Source: Clostridia bacterium
GTDB lineage: Bacteria; Bacillota; Clostridia; Christensenellales; Aristaeellaceae
Direction: 5' to 3'
Assembly: GCA_017547285.1 (NCBI GenBank)
Contig: JAFYQB010000153.1
Span: 1-49,252 of the forward strand
DNA length: 49,252 bases
Part shown: in pieces, positions 36,254-44,089 of the stretch
Position numbering within the stretch: the first letter of the stretch is position 1
How the letters are laid out: each line of letters opens with the position of its first letter
Program-made: the position numbers and the translations under genes
Notes under the pieces: generated by a model
Told to the model about the DNA's origin: nothing
The model's input: the letters and a program-made list of their open reading frames with translations, nothing else
Database searches by the model: none

Positions 36254-37563
36254 TACGAGGGCAACTCCTTTCCTTTCCAGAAATACAGGAAAACAGCCAC
36301 AGCCAGCAAATCGGCGCTTCCGCCGGGGCTGATATGCTTTTTCACAAAAGCTTCGTTCAGCCTTTGCAGATCGGCTCGGGTATAGCCGCTTTGCAAAAGG
36401 GCTTTTGCCTCTTCCATCACCCAAAGCTGGCCATCCATTCCCGCGCGGCGGATGATGTTGGAATCCTGCAACTGCGCCATCAGGTTAAGAAGTACGTAAA
36501 GGCAGGCGTCTTCCAGCGTTTTTCCTTTGGCAAGCGCTTTTTCCAGGGCAGGCAGAGCCACTTCCGTCACAGTGCGGAAGCCGGAAGCCGCCTCGCCGCG
36601 CGCGCCGGTCAGGCCGTACTGATGATACTGGTGTTCGCCGCCTGTCTGCGCACATTCAGCAGTTGGCATTTGCGAAAGAAAGAAGGTTCCCGTTTCCGCT
36701 GCCTTTGATAGGAGCGTTTCCAAGACCGCATTTTCTCCGCACCAGCCAATGGCGTGGCACAGAATGCCCAGCGAGAAAATCGCACCTTTATGCGTATTGG
36801 CATGGGCAGCGGCGAACATGGCGTCCTCCGCCTGCATGCCTGCATATTGCAGCTGTTCTGCACCGGCGTGATGAATGCCCAGCTTTACGCATCCCTCAAA
36901 GTAGCTTCTCAGCGCACAGGCGCTGGAGGCAAAGCTGAACAGATCCATATCACGGTGGGAACCGCTGTTTTCGCGATCCACCAGCCCGGGCTTGGGCGTG
37001 GTCATGGCTTCAAACAGCAGGGCTTTCTGCGCCAGTTCGCCCATGCGCTGCGCAAAACAGGTGTGAAAATGGTCCCGAATCATCTGCTGTGCTTTCTGGA
37101 ACAGTTCATCCGCCGTGTGCGCACGGCTGCGGGCACAGGCGCGCACAGGCGCGCCGCAGATCAGGCAGGTTCTTTCTGCTGAACGGGACAGGTGCGTTCC
37201 GTCCGAGTCCATCACGTCCAAGTCAAACAGCCGCCCCAGCGCATGCGTCTCCTCGATCAGGCACATGCGTTTTTTTAGTTTGCCCGCATCGCATTGTACC
37301 GCCCAGATGGCTTCACAGCCGGTAAAAGCGATCTTTTCTTCGTATGCCGGCACAGGCGCATGCATGCGTTCCAGCTGGCGGCGCACAAGCTGCACACCTT
37401 CGCGGAAAGCGCGTTCGATCTCCGGCGTGTGCTTGATAGCTCCGGCGATGTTCATGGTAAAGGAGATCAGCGGCGCGGCATGTTCTGTCAGAAAACGCTG
37501 CTGCCGCGCGGCGCGTTCATCCCTTGCAGCCAGTACATCCTGCACGCTTACAGGGCGTTCCAT
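36253..37563 (-). CDS. citXG: Fused CitX-CitG: lyase prosthetic-group synthesis and transfer
   Basis: A 436-aa two-domain protein. The N-terminal part (about 1-165) is CitX-like, with GRLFDLDVMD near 109-118 and a Cys pair CLICGAP. It transfers the phosphoribosyl-dephospho-CoA group to the acyl carrier subunit. The C-terminal part (about 166-436) is CitG-like, with MTTPKPGLVDRENSGSHRDM, THKGAIFSLG and SPGGSADLLA. It makes the 2'-triphosphoribosyl-dephospho-CoA precursor from ATP and dephospho-CoA. Fusion is known in some citrate-fermenting bacteria. Here the client is probably the citramalate lyase CitD. Its ATG overlaps the stop of the hydratase beta gene (ATGA). Confidence 0.92.
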   Translation of the reverse strand: MERPVSVQDVLAARDERAARQQRFLTEHAAPLISFTMNIAGAIKHTPEIERAFREGVQLVRRQLERMHAPVPAYEEKIAFTGCEAIWAVQCDAGKLKKRMCLIEETHALGRLFDLDVMDSDGTHLSRSAERTCLICGAPVRACARSRAHTADELFQKAQQMIRDHFHTCFAQRMGELAQKALLFEAMTTPKPGLVDRENSGSHRDMDLFSFASSACALRSYFEGCVKLGIHHAGAEQLQYAGMQAEDAMFAAAHANTHKGAIFSLGILCHAIGWCGENAVLETLLSKAAETGTFFLSQMPTAECAQTGGEHQYHQYGLTGARGEAASGFRTVTEVALPALEKALAKGKTLEDACLYVLLNLMAQLQDSNIIRRAGMDGQLWVMEEAKALLQSGYTRADLQRLNEAFVKKHISPGGSADLLAVAVFLYFWKGKELPS

Positions 37564-38129
37564 CAGGCCTCACCCTGAACGGACTGCAGGTAGGCTTCGC
37601 GGCCGGTTTCATAGAGGTTGTTGCCTTCGCTGTCGATGATGACCGTTACGGGGAAATCCTCCACTTCCAAACGGCGGATGGCTTCCGCGCCCAGATCCTC
37701 ATAGGCCACGATTTCGGCCTTTTTGATGCACTTCGACAAAAGCGCGCCGCAGCCGCCGGTTGCGCCGAAGTACACCGCGCCGTATTCCTTCATGGCGGCG
37801 ATGACTTCCGCATTGCGCTTGCCCTTGCCGATCATGCCGGTCTGGCCGATGGCGATGAGCGCGGGGGAGTAGGCGTCCATGCGGTAGGAGGTGGTGGGGC
37901 CTGCGGAACCGATGGCCTGACCGGGCTTGGCCGGGGTGGGGCCGACAAAGTAGATGATGGCGTTGCGCATATCCATGGGCAGTTCCCTGCCCTGTGCCAC
38001 CAGCTCGCACAGACGCTTGTGCGCTGCATCGCGGGCGGTATAGATCACGCCGGTGATCAGACAGGTATCGCCCGCTTTCAGGCTGCGCGCATCCTCACGG
38101 GTAAAGGGCGTTTGAATCTTCTTGTTCAT
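37563..38129 (-). CDS. Class I hydratase beta subunit (fumarase C-terminal-like; probable mesaconase)
   Basis: A 188-aa subunit matching the C-terminal domain of Fe-S fumarase/tartrate dehydratase. VGPTPAKPGQAIGSAGPTTS (about 62-81) and the block GKGKRN followed by ATGGCGALLSKCI are the family marks. It binds the substrate together with the alpha subunit. In this operon, between lyase subunit genes and CitXG and opposite the methylaspartate genes, the expected reaction is hydration of mesaconate to citramalate rather than (or besides) fumarate to malate. The start at 38129 is 1 bp after the alpha stop. Confidence 0.9.
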   Translation of the reverse strand: MNKKIQTPFTREDARSLKAGDTCLITGVIYTARDAAHKRLCELVAQGRELPMDMRNAIIYFVGPTPAKPGQAIGSAGPTTSYRMDAYSPALIAIGQTGMIGKGKRNAEVIAAMKEYGAVYFGATGGCGALLSKCIKKAEIVAYEDLGAEAIRRLEVEDFPVTVIIDSEGNNLYETGREAYLQSVQGEA

Positions 38130-38130
38130 C

Positions 38131-38970
38131 TCAGATCACCTCGGACTGATGGCGGGTCACATGGCAGTTGATGTTCACGGCAACGGGCAGACCGGCAATG
38201 TGGGTGGGCATCTTTTCGATGTTCACCTTGAGCGCGGTGGTTCTGCCGCCAAAACCCTGCGGGCCGATGCCGAGCGCGTTGATTTTTTCCAGCAGTTCGT
38301 CTTCCAGATCAGCATAGAAGGGCTCTTCGTGATGGCTGTCCACGGGGCGCAGCAGGGCTTTCTTGGCCAGATAGGCCGCCTTGTCAAACGTGCCGCCGAT
38401 GCCCACGCCCACCACGATGGGGGGACAGGGATTGGGGCCGGCTTCTTCGACCACTTTCAAAACAAAGTCCTTTACGCCCTGCAGGCCGTCGGAGGGTTTG
38501 AGCATTTTGATCTGGCTCATGTTTTCGCTGCCAAAGCCCTTGGGAGCAACGGTGATTTTGATCTGATCGCCGGGCACCAGATTGTAATAGATCATGGCGG
38601 GGGTATTGTCGCCGGTGTTTACACGGTCCAGCGGATCGCGCACAACGCTCTTGCGCAGGTAGCCCTCGGCATAGCCCTGCTTAACGCCTTCGTGGATGGC
38701 GTCTTCCAGAGAACCTTCCACATGCACATCCTGACCCACGTCCACAAACACGCAGGCCATGCCCGTGTCCTGACAGACAGGCACATTGTTGGTATCGGCG
38801 ATCTGGTAATTTTCAATGATTTGATCCAGAATGCCCTGCGCCACGGGGAAGGTCTCGCAGGCGCGGCAGGCGGAGATGCAGTTTTTCAGATCATCCGTCA
38901 AATGGCAGTTGGCCTCAATGCACAGGCGGCGAACCACATCTGTCACCTGCGTAGCTTGAATGTTTCTCAT
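38131..38970 (-). CDS. Class I hydratase alpha subunit (4Fe-4S; probable mesaconase)
   Basis: A 279-aa subunit matching the N-terminal domain of class I fumarases. Three cysteines placed to bind the catalytic 4Fe-4S cluster are Cys66 in PVCQDTG, Cys182 in GPNPCPP and Cys269 in NINCHVTRH. GFGSENMSQIKML (146-158) is a further signature. The cluster makes the enzyme oxygen-sensitive, in keeping with a strict anaerobe. Sequence alone cannot separate fumarase, tartrate dehydratase and mesaconase; context strongly favours mesaconase of the methylaspartate pathway. It starts 12 bp after the CitF stop. Confidence 0.9.
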   Translation of the reverse strand: MRNIQATQVTDVVRRLCIEANCHLTDDLKNCISACRACETFPVAQGILDQIIENYQIADTNNVPVCQDTGMACVFVDVGQDVHVEGSLEDAIHEGVKQGYAEGYLRKSVVRDPLDRVNTGDNTPAMIYYNLVPGDQIKITVAPKGFGSENMSQIKMLKPSDGLQGVKDFVLKVVEEAGPNPCPPIVVGVGIGGTFDKAAYLAKKALLRPVDSHHEEPFYADLEDELLEKINALGIGPQGFGGRTTALKVNIEKMPTHIAGLPVAVNINCHVTRHQSEVI

Positions 38971-38982
38971 ACTTGAACCTCT

Positions 38983-40386
38983 TTACACGCTCTTGATGGT
39001 ATCGATTACGTTGCCGTCGCGGTAGATCACATTGGCCACGGTGCGTCCCGCGCGGGTCTTCTTCTGCGGCTTGCCGGTGATGCGTTCGGCAATCTCCTTG
39101 AGTTCGTTGATATCCACAACGGGCAGACCGCCGTCCTTCAGACGCTGCATCAGCTCCTGATTCTTCGGGTTGACGGCCACGCCGCGCTGGGTGACCAGCA
39201 CATCGATATCACGGCCGGGGGTGGAAATGCAGGATACGCGGTCGGTCACGATGGGCAGACGGGCACGGAACAAAGGCGCAATGATCATGGAGAGCTTTGC
39301 GCCCGCTGCCGTGTCGCTGTGGCCACCGCTGCCGCCCATGATGTAGCCGTTGGAATCGGTATGTACGTTCACGTTGAAATTGGTATCGATCTCGGTTGCG
39401 CCGAGGATGACCACGTCCAGCTTGTCCACCACCGCGCTGGCCGCAGCGGGGGAGGCGTACTGCATGGCGCTGATCTCCTGATGCGCCGGATTGGTGCGGA
39501 TGGATTCGACCGCCTTCAGGTCAAAGCACTGCACATCCATGAGGGATTCAAAGCAGCCTGCATTGAGCATATCCACCAGATAGCCGGTGATGCCGCCGGA
39601 GGCAAAGGAACCTCTGATTTTGTCGCGCACCATGATCTCCTTCAGGAACTGCGCTGCAGCCAGCGATGCGCCGCCCGCGCCAGTCTGGAAGGAGAAGCCA
39701 TCCTTCAAAAGGCCGGAATGCTGAATGACCTTGACCGCCGTCTCAGCCATAATGAGACCCACAGGGTCGCGGGTGATTTTGGTGGTGCCGGAAACAATGC
39801 CCTGCGGGTTGCCGATGGCATCCACCTCAACCACATAGTCCACATAAATTTCCGGAATGGACCAGCCCCTGAGGGGGTAGGGCATCAGGTTGTCGGTAAT
39901 CACGACCACCTTTTTGGCATACATCGCATCCGGGAAGGCGTAGCCAAGGCTGCCGCACGCAGAGGGGCCAACCTTGCCGGAGCAATTGCCCGCGCAGTCC
40001 GCTGCGGGCGCGGCGATAAAGGCCACGTCAATGGGCGTAATGCCAAGGCTGATATCCCTCGGACGGCCGCCGTGTGTGCGGAAATCCACGGGTTCTTCCA
40101 TCAGGCCTTCGGAAATGCGGTGGCCCAGACCTGCGGACATATAATTGGTGTTGATCTTGCGCACCACATGGTTCTGGATGTGTTCTTCCAGAGGCGCATG
40201 GGTATCGAAAATGGAACTGGCGTTGAGGGTCAGATCCTTGATGCCCAGCGCGGCGATCTCATCCATGACCATGTTGAGAGTGTAGTCGCCGTTGCGCAGG
40301 TGGTGGTGAAAGGAAACGGACATGCCGCTCTTGAGGCCGGAAAGCTCGATGGCCTCACGCAGAGATTTAACAACTTTGCCGTTCAT
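38983..40386 (-). CDS. citF: Citrate/citramalate lyase alpha subunit
   Basis: A 467-aa CoA-transferase-fold subunit that swaps the acetyl group on the acyl carrier subunit for the substrate acid. SGMSVSFHHHLRNGDYTLN (about 20-38), SFQTGAGGASLA and SIRTNPAHQEISAMQYASP are CitF signatures. GATEIDTNFNVNVHTDSNG follows further on. Two ATGs lie 6 bp apart: the one at 40392 is 1 nt from the AGGGAGG, the one at 40386 is 7 nt away and is chosen. With glutamate mutase and methylaspartate ammonia-lyase opposite, the substrate is expected to be citramalate. Confidence 0.95.
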   Translation of the reverse strand: MNGKVVKSLREAIELSGLKSGMSVSFHHHLRNGDYTLNMVMDEIAALGIKDLTLNASSIFDTHAPLEEHIQNHVVRKINTNYMSAGLGHRISEGLMEEPVDFRTHGGRPRDISLGITPIDVAFIAAPAADCAGNCSGKVGPSACGSLGYAFPDAMYAKKVVVITDNLMPYPLRGWSIPEIYVDYVVEVDAIGNPQGIVSGTTKITRDPVGLIMAETAVKVIQHSGLLKDGFSFQTGAGGASLAAAQFLKEIMVRDKIRGSFASGGITGYLVDMLNAGCFESLMDVQCFDLKAVESIRTNPAHQEISAMQYASPAAASAVVDKLDVVILGATEIDTNFNVNVHTDSNGYIMGGSGGHSDTAAGAKLSMIIAPLFRARLPIVTDRVSCISTPGRDIDVLVTQRGVAVNPKNQELMQRLKDGGLPVVDINELKEIAERITGKPQKKTRAGRTVANVIYRDGNVIDTIKSV

Positions 40387-40388
40387 GC

Positions 40389-41264
40389 TCATGCCTCCCT
40401 TCCCAGACCCAGCTCAATGGCTGCCTGAATGGTCTGCTGTGCACGCGCTACGATGGGCGCGTCAATCATTTTGCCGCGCAGCGCCACAGCACCCTTGCCC
40501 TGTTCCTTGCCGATGCGGATGGCCTCCATCACCTCGTAGGCATAATCGATATCCTTGAGGGAGGGGCTGAAGACTTCGTTGATGGCCTTCACATGACGGG
40601 GCGAAATGGATGATTTGCCGGTAAAGCCAAGGCTCCTGGCGTACTGCGCGTCGGTATAGATGCCTTCGTCATCGTTGACGTCGGTAAAGGGCGTATCGTA
40701 CACTTCCACGCCGGCGGCGCGGGCGGCGCACACCATGCGGCTGCGGGCATAGCTGATCTCATGGCCTTCCTTGGTGCGCTTGCAGCGCAGGTCGGCGGTC
40801 AGGTCCTCGCCGCCAAGGAAGATGGCCTTCACACGCTTGCAGGCAGAGGCGATCTGGAAAGCGTTTTCCACGCCCAGCGCGGTTTCGATCAGCGGGATCA
40901 GGCCCACGCTGCCGGGCTCCATGCCCAGCTTTTCTTCCAGCTGACTGATGTAGGCGTCCACTGCCAGCACATCCTGTGCGCAGCTGGTTTTGGGCGGCAT
41001 GATCAGGCTGGGTTTGACAGGGATGATGGCGTCCAGATCCTTCTTCCAGAAATCCGTGTCAATGGAATTGATGCGGACGATGACTTCGCACCTGCCAAAT
41101 CCCATATATTTGATGGCGTTTCGCACCAGAATGCGGGCGGAATCCTTTTCGGTGGGCGCAACGGCGTCCTCCAGGTCCAGGATCACAGCGTCCGCGCCAA
41201 GGATCTCACCGTTCTGGATGATGTTGGGCGTATTGCCCGGCAAAAAAAGCATGGAACGGCGCAT
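40389..41264 (-). CDS. citE: Citrate/citramalate lyase beta subunit
   Basis: A 291-aa TIM-barrel lyase that splits the acyl-thioester into acetyl-carrier and 2-oxoacid (pyruvate if citramalyl). The N-terminus MRRSMLFLPGNTPN and ILDLEDAV are CitE marks; VIVRIN and LIPLIET hold the substrate Arg and metal Glu, and the last segment KSSISPRHV is typical. The start at 41264 (TGATG overlap with the citD stop, 7 nt from AAGGAG) is preferred to 41270, which is only 1 nt from the RBS. The N-terminal alignment also supports it. Confidence 0.95.
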   Translation of the reverse strand: MRRSMLFLPGNTPNIIQNGEILGADAVILDLEDAVAPTEKDSARILVRNAIKYMGFGRCEVIVRINSIDTDFWKKDLDAIIPVKPSLIMPPKTSCAQDVLAVDAYISQLEEKLGMEPGSVGLIPLIETALGVENAFQIASACKRVKAIFLGGEDLTADLRCKRTKEGHEISYARSRMVCAARAAGVEVYDTPFTDVNDDEGIYTDAQYARSLGFTGKSSISPRHVKAINEVFSPSLKDIDYAYEVMEAIRIGKEQGKGAVALRGKMIDAPIVARAQQTIQAAIELGLGREA

Positions 41265-41536
41265 CAGCATTCTCCTTCCCCGCGCAGCACGGCAGTTTCC
41301 ACACGGGCGCGGATCACGCAGTCCAGCGCTCCGCGATCTACGATGGAAATCCTGGCATCCTGTACGTCAAGCTCTTTCAGTACTTCCTGTACAGTTTCCA
41401 GAATAGCAGCGCCAAACTGGTTCTGCACTACGGAATTCAGTTCAATTTCCAGCCCTTCCTGCGCCGGTTCCAGCGTAACCAGCACATCGCTGGATTCAAG
41501 CGTGCCGGCCGTGGCGCGCTGAATGATTTTACCCAT
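41264..41536 (-). CDS. citD: Citrate/citramalate lyase acyl carrier (gamma) subunit
   Basis: A 90-aa acyl carrier protein. ATAGTLESSDVLV (8-20) contains the serine (Ser15, equal to Ser14 of the Klebsiella protein as I recall it) that carries the phosphoribosyl-dephospho-CoA arm. It is loaded by CitXG and acetylated by CitC. It is the first gene of the minus-strand operon, with GAGGTGA upstream of ATG and a good promoter 49 bp away. Confidence 0.95.
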   Translation of the reverse strand: MGKIIQRATAGTLESSDVLVTLEPAQEGLEIELNSVVQNQFGAAILETVQEVLKELDVQDARISIVDRGALDCVIRARVETAVLRGEGEC

Positions 41537-41584
41537 ATATCAGTCACCTCATCCGAATGGAATTGTGATGGAACATTTATCTAT

Positions 41585-41613
41585 ATTATAGGGAGAAATC
41601 AGGAATTTCGCAA
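41585..41613 (-). promoter_or_regulatory. Promoter of the citDEF-hydratase-citXG operon
   Basis: On the minus strand TTGCGA (41613-41608), a 17-bp spacer and TATAAT (41590-41585). Confidence 0.78.
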
Positions 41614-41623
41614 CCATGATTTG

Positions 41624-41652
41624 TTTACAGCACATCAGAAATGCGGTATAAT
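41624..41652 (+). promoter_or_regulatory. Promoter of the citC-glm-mal operon
   Basis: TTTACA (41624-41629), a 17-bp spacer and TATAAT (41647-41652). Its -35 is only 10 bp from the -35 of the divergent promoter, so one regulator bound here could control the whole pathway. Confidence 0.8.
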
Positions 41653-41677
41653 ATGAAGACTGACAGGTGGTGAAAAA

Positions 41678-42652
41678 GTGTATCTGGCAACGGGAAATCC
41701 CATGGAAGGCAGAAAACGCGATCAGCTCAGGGCGTTTTTGCAGGAAAATGGTCTGGCGTATGATGAATCCATCCGCTTTTCAGCAGTTCTGATGGAGGAT
41801 GATCAGATCATTGCCACAGGTTCGCTGGATGGCGCAACCATCAAGTGCGTGGCTGTATCGCCGGATCATCAGGGCGAGGATCTGACGGCGCAGATCATGA
41901 CTGTGCTTGTGCAGAAAGCGACTGAAGAGGGGTTCCGTCACCTGATGCTCTACACCAAGCCCCGCAATCAGCATTTGTTTGCACCGCTGGGTTTTCATCC
42001 GGTGATCCGCACGGCGGATGTACTGCTGATGGAAAACCGACGCGGAGGTCTGAACAGCTTTTTGCAGGGACTGGCAAAGCCTGCGGATGAACGGCAGCCA
42101 ATCGGCTGCATTGTCGCCAACGGCAATCCGTTCACCCTGGGTCACCGCTACCTGATTGAGACCGCAGCAGCGCAGTGCGCGTGGGTGCATGTGTTTATCC
42201 TGTCGGAGGATCGGGGCATGTTCACCCCGGTAGAACGCCTGCAGATGGCTCAGGATGGGTGCAGGGATCTATCCAATGTGCTCATCCATCCAACCGGGCC
42301 GTATATGGTTTCATCCTCCACATTTCCCACGTATTTTATCAAGGACAAACACCGCGCGGGCGATATCCACTGTGAACTGGACGTGCGCCTCTTTGGTGAA
42401 AAAATCGCACCTGCGCTAAACATTACCCGCCGCTATGTGGGTACGGAACCCAACTGCGCCGTGACCGCGCTGTATAACGCGCATCTGAAGCTGCTGCTGC
42501 CGCAGTATGGCGTGGAACTGGTGGAAGTGGAGCGTAAAATGGTTGAAAACAGCGCCATCAGCGCGTCCCGCGTGCGCGAAAAGCTTTTGGCGGGAGACTG
42601 CCTTGAAGGTTTACTGCCCGAAAGCACTTTGAAAATCATCCGTTCAAGATAA
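41678..42652 (+). CDS. citC: [Citrate/citramalate (lyase)] ligase
   Basis: A 324-aa enzyme that acetylates the thiol of the CitD prosthetic group with acetate and ATP, switching the lyase on. The N-terminal GNAT-like domain (about 1-115) includes TIKCVAVSPDHQGEDLT; the C-terminal nucleotidyltransferase domain begins IVANGNPFTLGHRYLIE with the TxGH motif (153-156), and ENSAISASRVRE is a late marker. It starts with GTG at 41678 after AGGTGG; no ATG fits. It heads the plus operon rather than lying next to citD, tying lyase activation to glutamate mutase expression. Confidence 0.92.
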   Translation: MYLATGNPMEGRKRDQLRAFLQENGLAYDESIRFSAVLMEDDQIIATGSLDGATIKCVAVSPDHQGEDLTAQIMTVLVQKATEEGFRHLMLYTKPRNQHLFAPLGFHPVIRTADVLLMENRRGGLNSFLQGLAKPADERQPIGCIVANGNPFTLGHRYLIETAAAQCAWVHVFILSEDRGMFTPVERLQMAQDGCRDLSNVLIHPTGPYMVSSSTFPTYFIKDKHRAGDIHCELDVRLFGEKIAPALNITRRYVGTEPNCAVTALYNAHLKLLLPQYGVELVEVERKMVENSAISASRVREKLLAGDCLEGLLPESTLKIIRSR

Positions 42653-42664
42653 GGAGAATCCGCA

Positions 42665-43630
42665 ATGTCGTATTCCCACCGAATGCAAAGAAACCTCATC
42701 CAGACCAGCTATTTTGCGCCCAGAGGCCGCGCCCGCATGTATGATCTTGGCATGCAGATGGGGCAGATGTACCTGAGCCCCTATGATCGCCTGATCGGTT
42801 TTATCGGCGACGCCGGCTCGGGCAAGAGCGCGCTGATTCATGGCATGTTCCCCGGACTGGAACTGACCAACGATGACGACGGCGTGAACGTGCGCCCCCT
42901 GCCGATTCTGGACGTTACGGAACAGCATGGCTTTTACACGCCGCATACCTACCATCTGGATATCCGCTTTGAGATGGGCTTCACCCAGCCGCATATTCTG
43001 GCCGAAGCCATCATGGATGCCATTCACATGGAAAAGCGCGTGATCGTGGAACATTTTGACCTGATCCGTCCGCACCTGCCGCGCAATGCCGACCTGCTGA
43101 TTGGCGTGGGCGAGCAGGTGATCGTTACCCGGCCTACCATGTTCGGCCCTGAACCGTCGGATCTGGTGGACGAGATCCATCACTCCCTGCGCTACCGCCT
43201 GATGGCCCATACTGCCGAGGATCTTTGTGAAATGCACATGGATCCCAAACTGATGGAATTGTGCCACCATGACGATATCAATCATGGCTTTGTGATGGTG
43301 TTCTATGATGCGCCGCCCCAGATCGATCTGGTGGAACTGGAAAGGCTGGTCAATGAGGATATCGCCAAAGATATGCCCGTCGCCTATGCGGATGAACGGC
43401 ATGTGCGCATCGGTGAAACCAGGCATCTCTGCGGCGGTCCGCGTACGCACGTGACCACTACCGGCAAGGTGGAGGGCTTCCGCCTGTGTCATGAAATTAT
43501 CTTCGATAACCAGCGCAACCGTTACCTGCTGATTGGCCTTGTGGGCGAACACTCCGAGGAACGCATCCGCAAGCTGCAGCATACGGCTGCGCAGGAGCCC
43601 GATATGATGGGTCCGTTCATCTATAAATAA
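42665..43630 (+). CDS. P-loop protein with alanyl-tRNA-synthetase SAD-like C-terminal motif, unknown function
   Basis: A 321-aa soluble protein. A P-loop GDAGSGKS (48-55) with downstream VIVEHFDLIRP (126-136) and ADLLIGVG (142-149) suggests a kinase- or GTPase-like nucleotide-binding domain. The C-terminal block HVRIGETRHLCGGPRTHV (246-263), with Thr-Thr-Gly-Lys-Val-Glu after it, resembles the C-G-G-T-H-V metal/editing motif of the AlaRS second additional domain, with two extra residues between Cys256 and His262. I recall database entries named after this domain, but no assigned function. It is locked in the operon, 12 bp after citC and 36 bp before glmS, so a role in the pathway (cofactor, mutase or lyase maturation) is likely but unproven. 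Confidence 0.7.
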   Translation: MSYSHRMQRNLIQTSYFAPRGRARMYDLGMQMGQMYLSPYDRLIGFIGDAGSGKSALIHGMFPGLELTNDDDGVNVRPLPILDVTEQHGFYTPHTYHLDIRFEMGFTQPHILAEAIMDAIHMEKRVIVEHFDLIRPHLPRNADLLIGVGEQVIVTRPTMFGPEPSDLVDEIHHSLRYRLMAHTAEDLCEMHMDPKLMELCHHDDINHGFVMVFYDAPPQIDLVELERLVNEDIAKDMPVAYADERHVRIGETRHLCGGPRTHVTTTGKVEGFRLCHEIIFDNQRNRYLLIGLVGEHSEERIRKLQHTAAQEPDMMGPFIYK

Positions 43631-43666
43631 CCCATCTCATTCATACATAAAGGAGTCGAGATCCAA

Positions 43667-44089
43667 ATGAAGAAAAAGGTTCTGGTCATCGGCGTGATCG
43701 GCGCCGATGTACACGCTGTGGGTAACCGAATCCTCTATCATGCTTTCACAGAGGCAGGATTTGACGTGGTCAACCTGGGCGTAATGGTTTCTCAGGAAGA
43801 ATATATCGCTGCGGCCATCGAGTCTGCTGCGGACGCTATTGTGGTCTCCTCCCTGTATGGTCAGGGTGAGCTGGACTGCCGCGGCATGCGCGAAAAGTGT
43901 GATGAAGCCGGCCTCAAGGGCATTCCGCTGGTGGTTGGCGGCAACATCGTGATCGGCAAGCAGAAGTTTGAAGATGTTGAAAAGCGCTTCAAGGACATGG
44001 GCTTCGACCGCGCCTTCCCTCCCGGAACGCCGCCTGAAACCACCATTGAGGCTCTGCGCGAACTTCTGCACATGGAGGAAGAAGCATGA
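43667..44089 (+). CDS. glmS: Glutamate mutase small (B12-binding) subunit
   Basis: A 140-aa Rossmann-like cobalamin-binding subunit. GADVHAVG (12-19) is the D-x-H-x-x-G motif, with Asp14, His16 and Gly19 at the same numbers as in the clostridial enzyme; His16 replaces dimethylbenzimidazole on cobalt. SSLYGQGE and the GGN segment complete the nucleotide-tail pocket. With GlmE it converts L-glutamate to (2S,3S)-3-methylaspartate by a radical rearrangement. AAGGAG precedes the ATG. Its stop overlaps the glmL start (ATGA). Confidence 0.97.
   Translation: MKKKVLVIGVIGADVHAVGNRILYHAFTEAGFDVVNLGVMVSQEEYIAAAIESAADAIVVSSLYGQGELDCRGMREKCDEAGLKGIPLVVGGNIVIGKQKFEDVEKRFKDMGFDRAFPPGTPPETTIEALRELLHMEEEA

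Noticed and set aside
37563..41536. Reading the minus operon as citrate fermentation plus a TCA-cycle fumarase
   Set aside because: No citrate carrier, oxaloacetate decarboxylase or other TCA genes; the operon faces a full glutamate mutase/methylaspartate lyase operon, which makes citramalate and mesaconate the better substrates. Not excluded by sequence alone.
41537..43666. Cobalamin riboswitch upstream of the B12-dependent mutase genes
   Set aside because: The leader between promoter and citC is about 25 bases and the citC-to-glmS gaps are short; no room for the large B12 aptamer.
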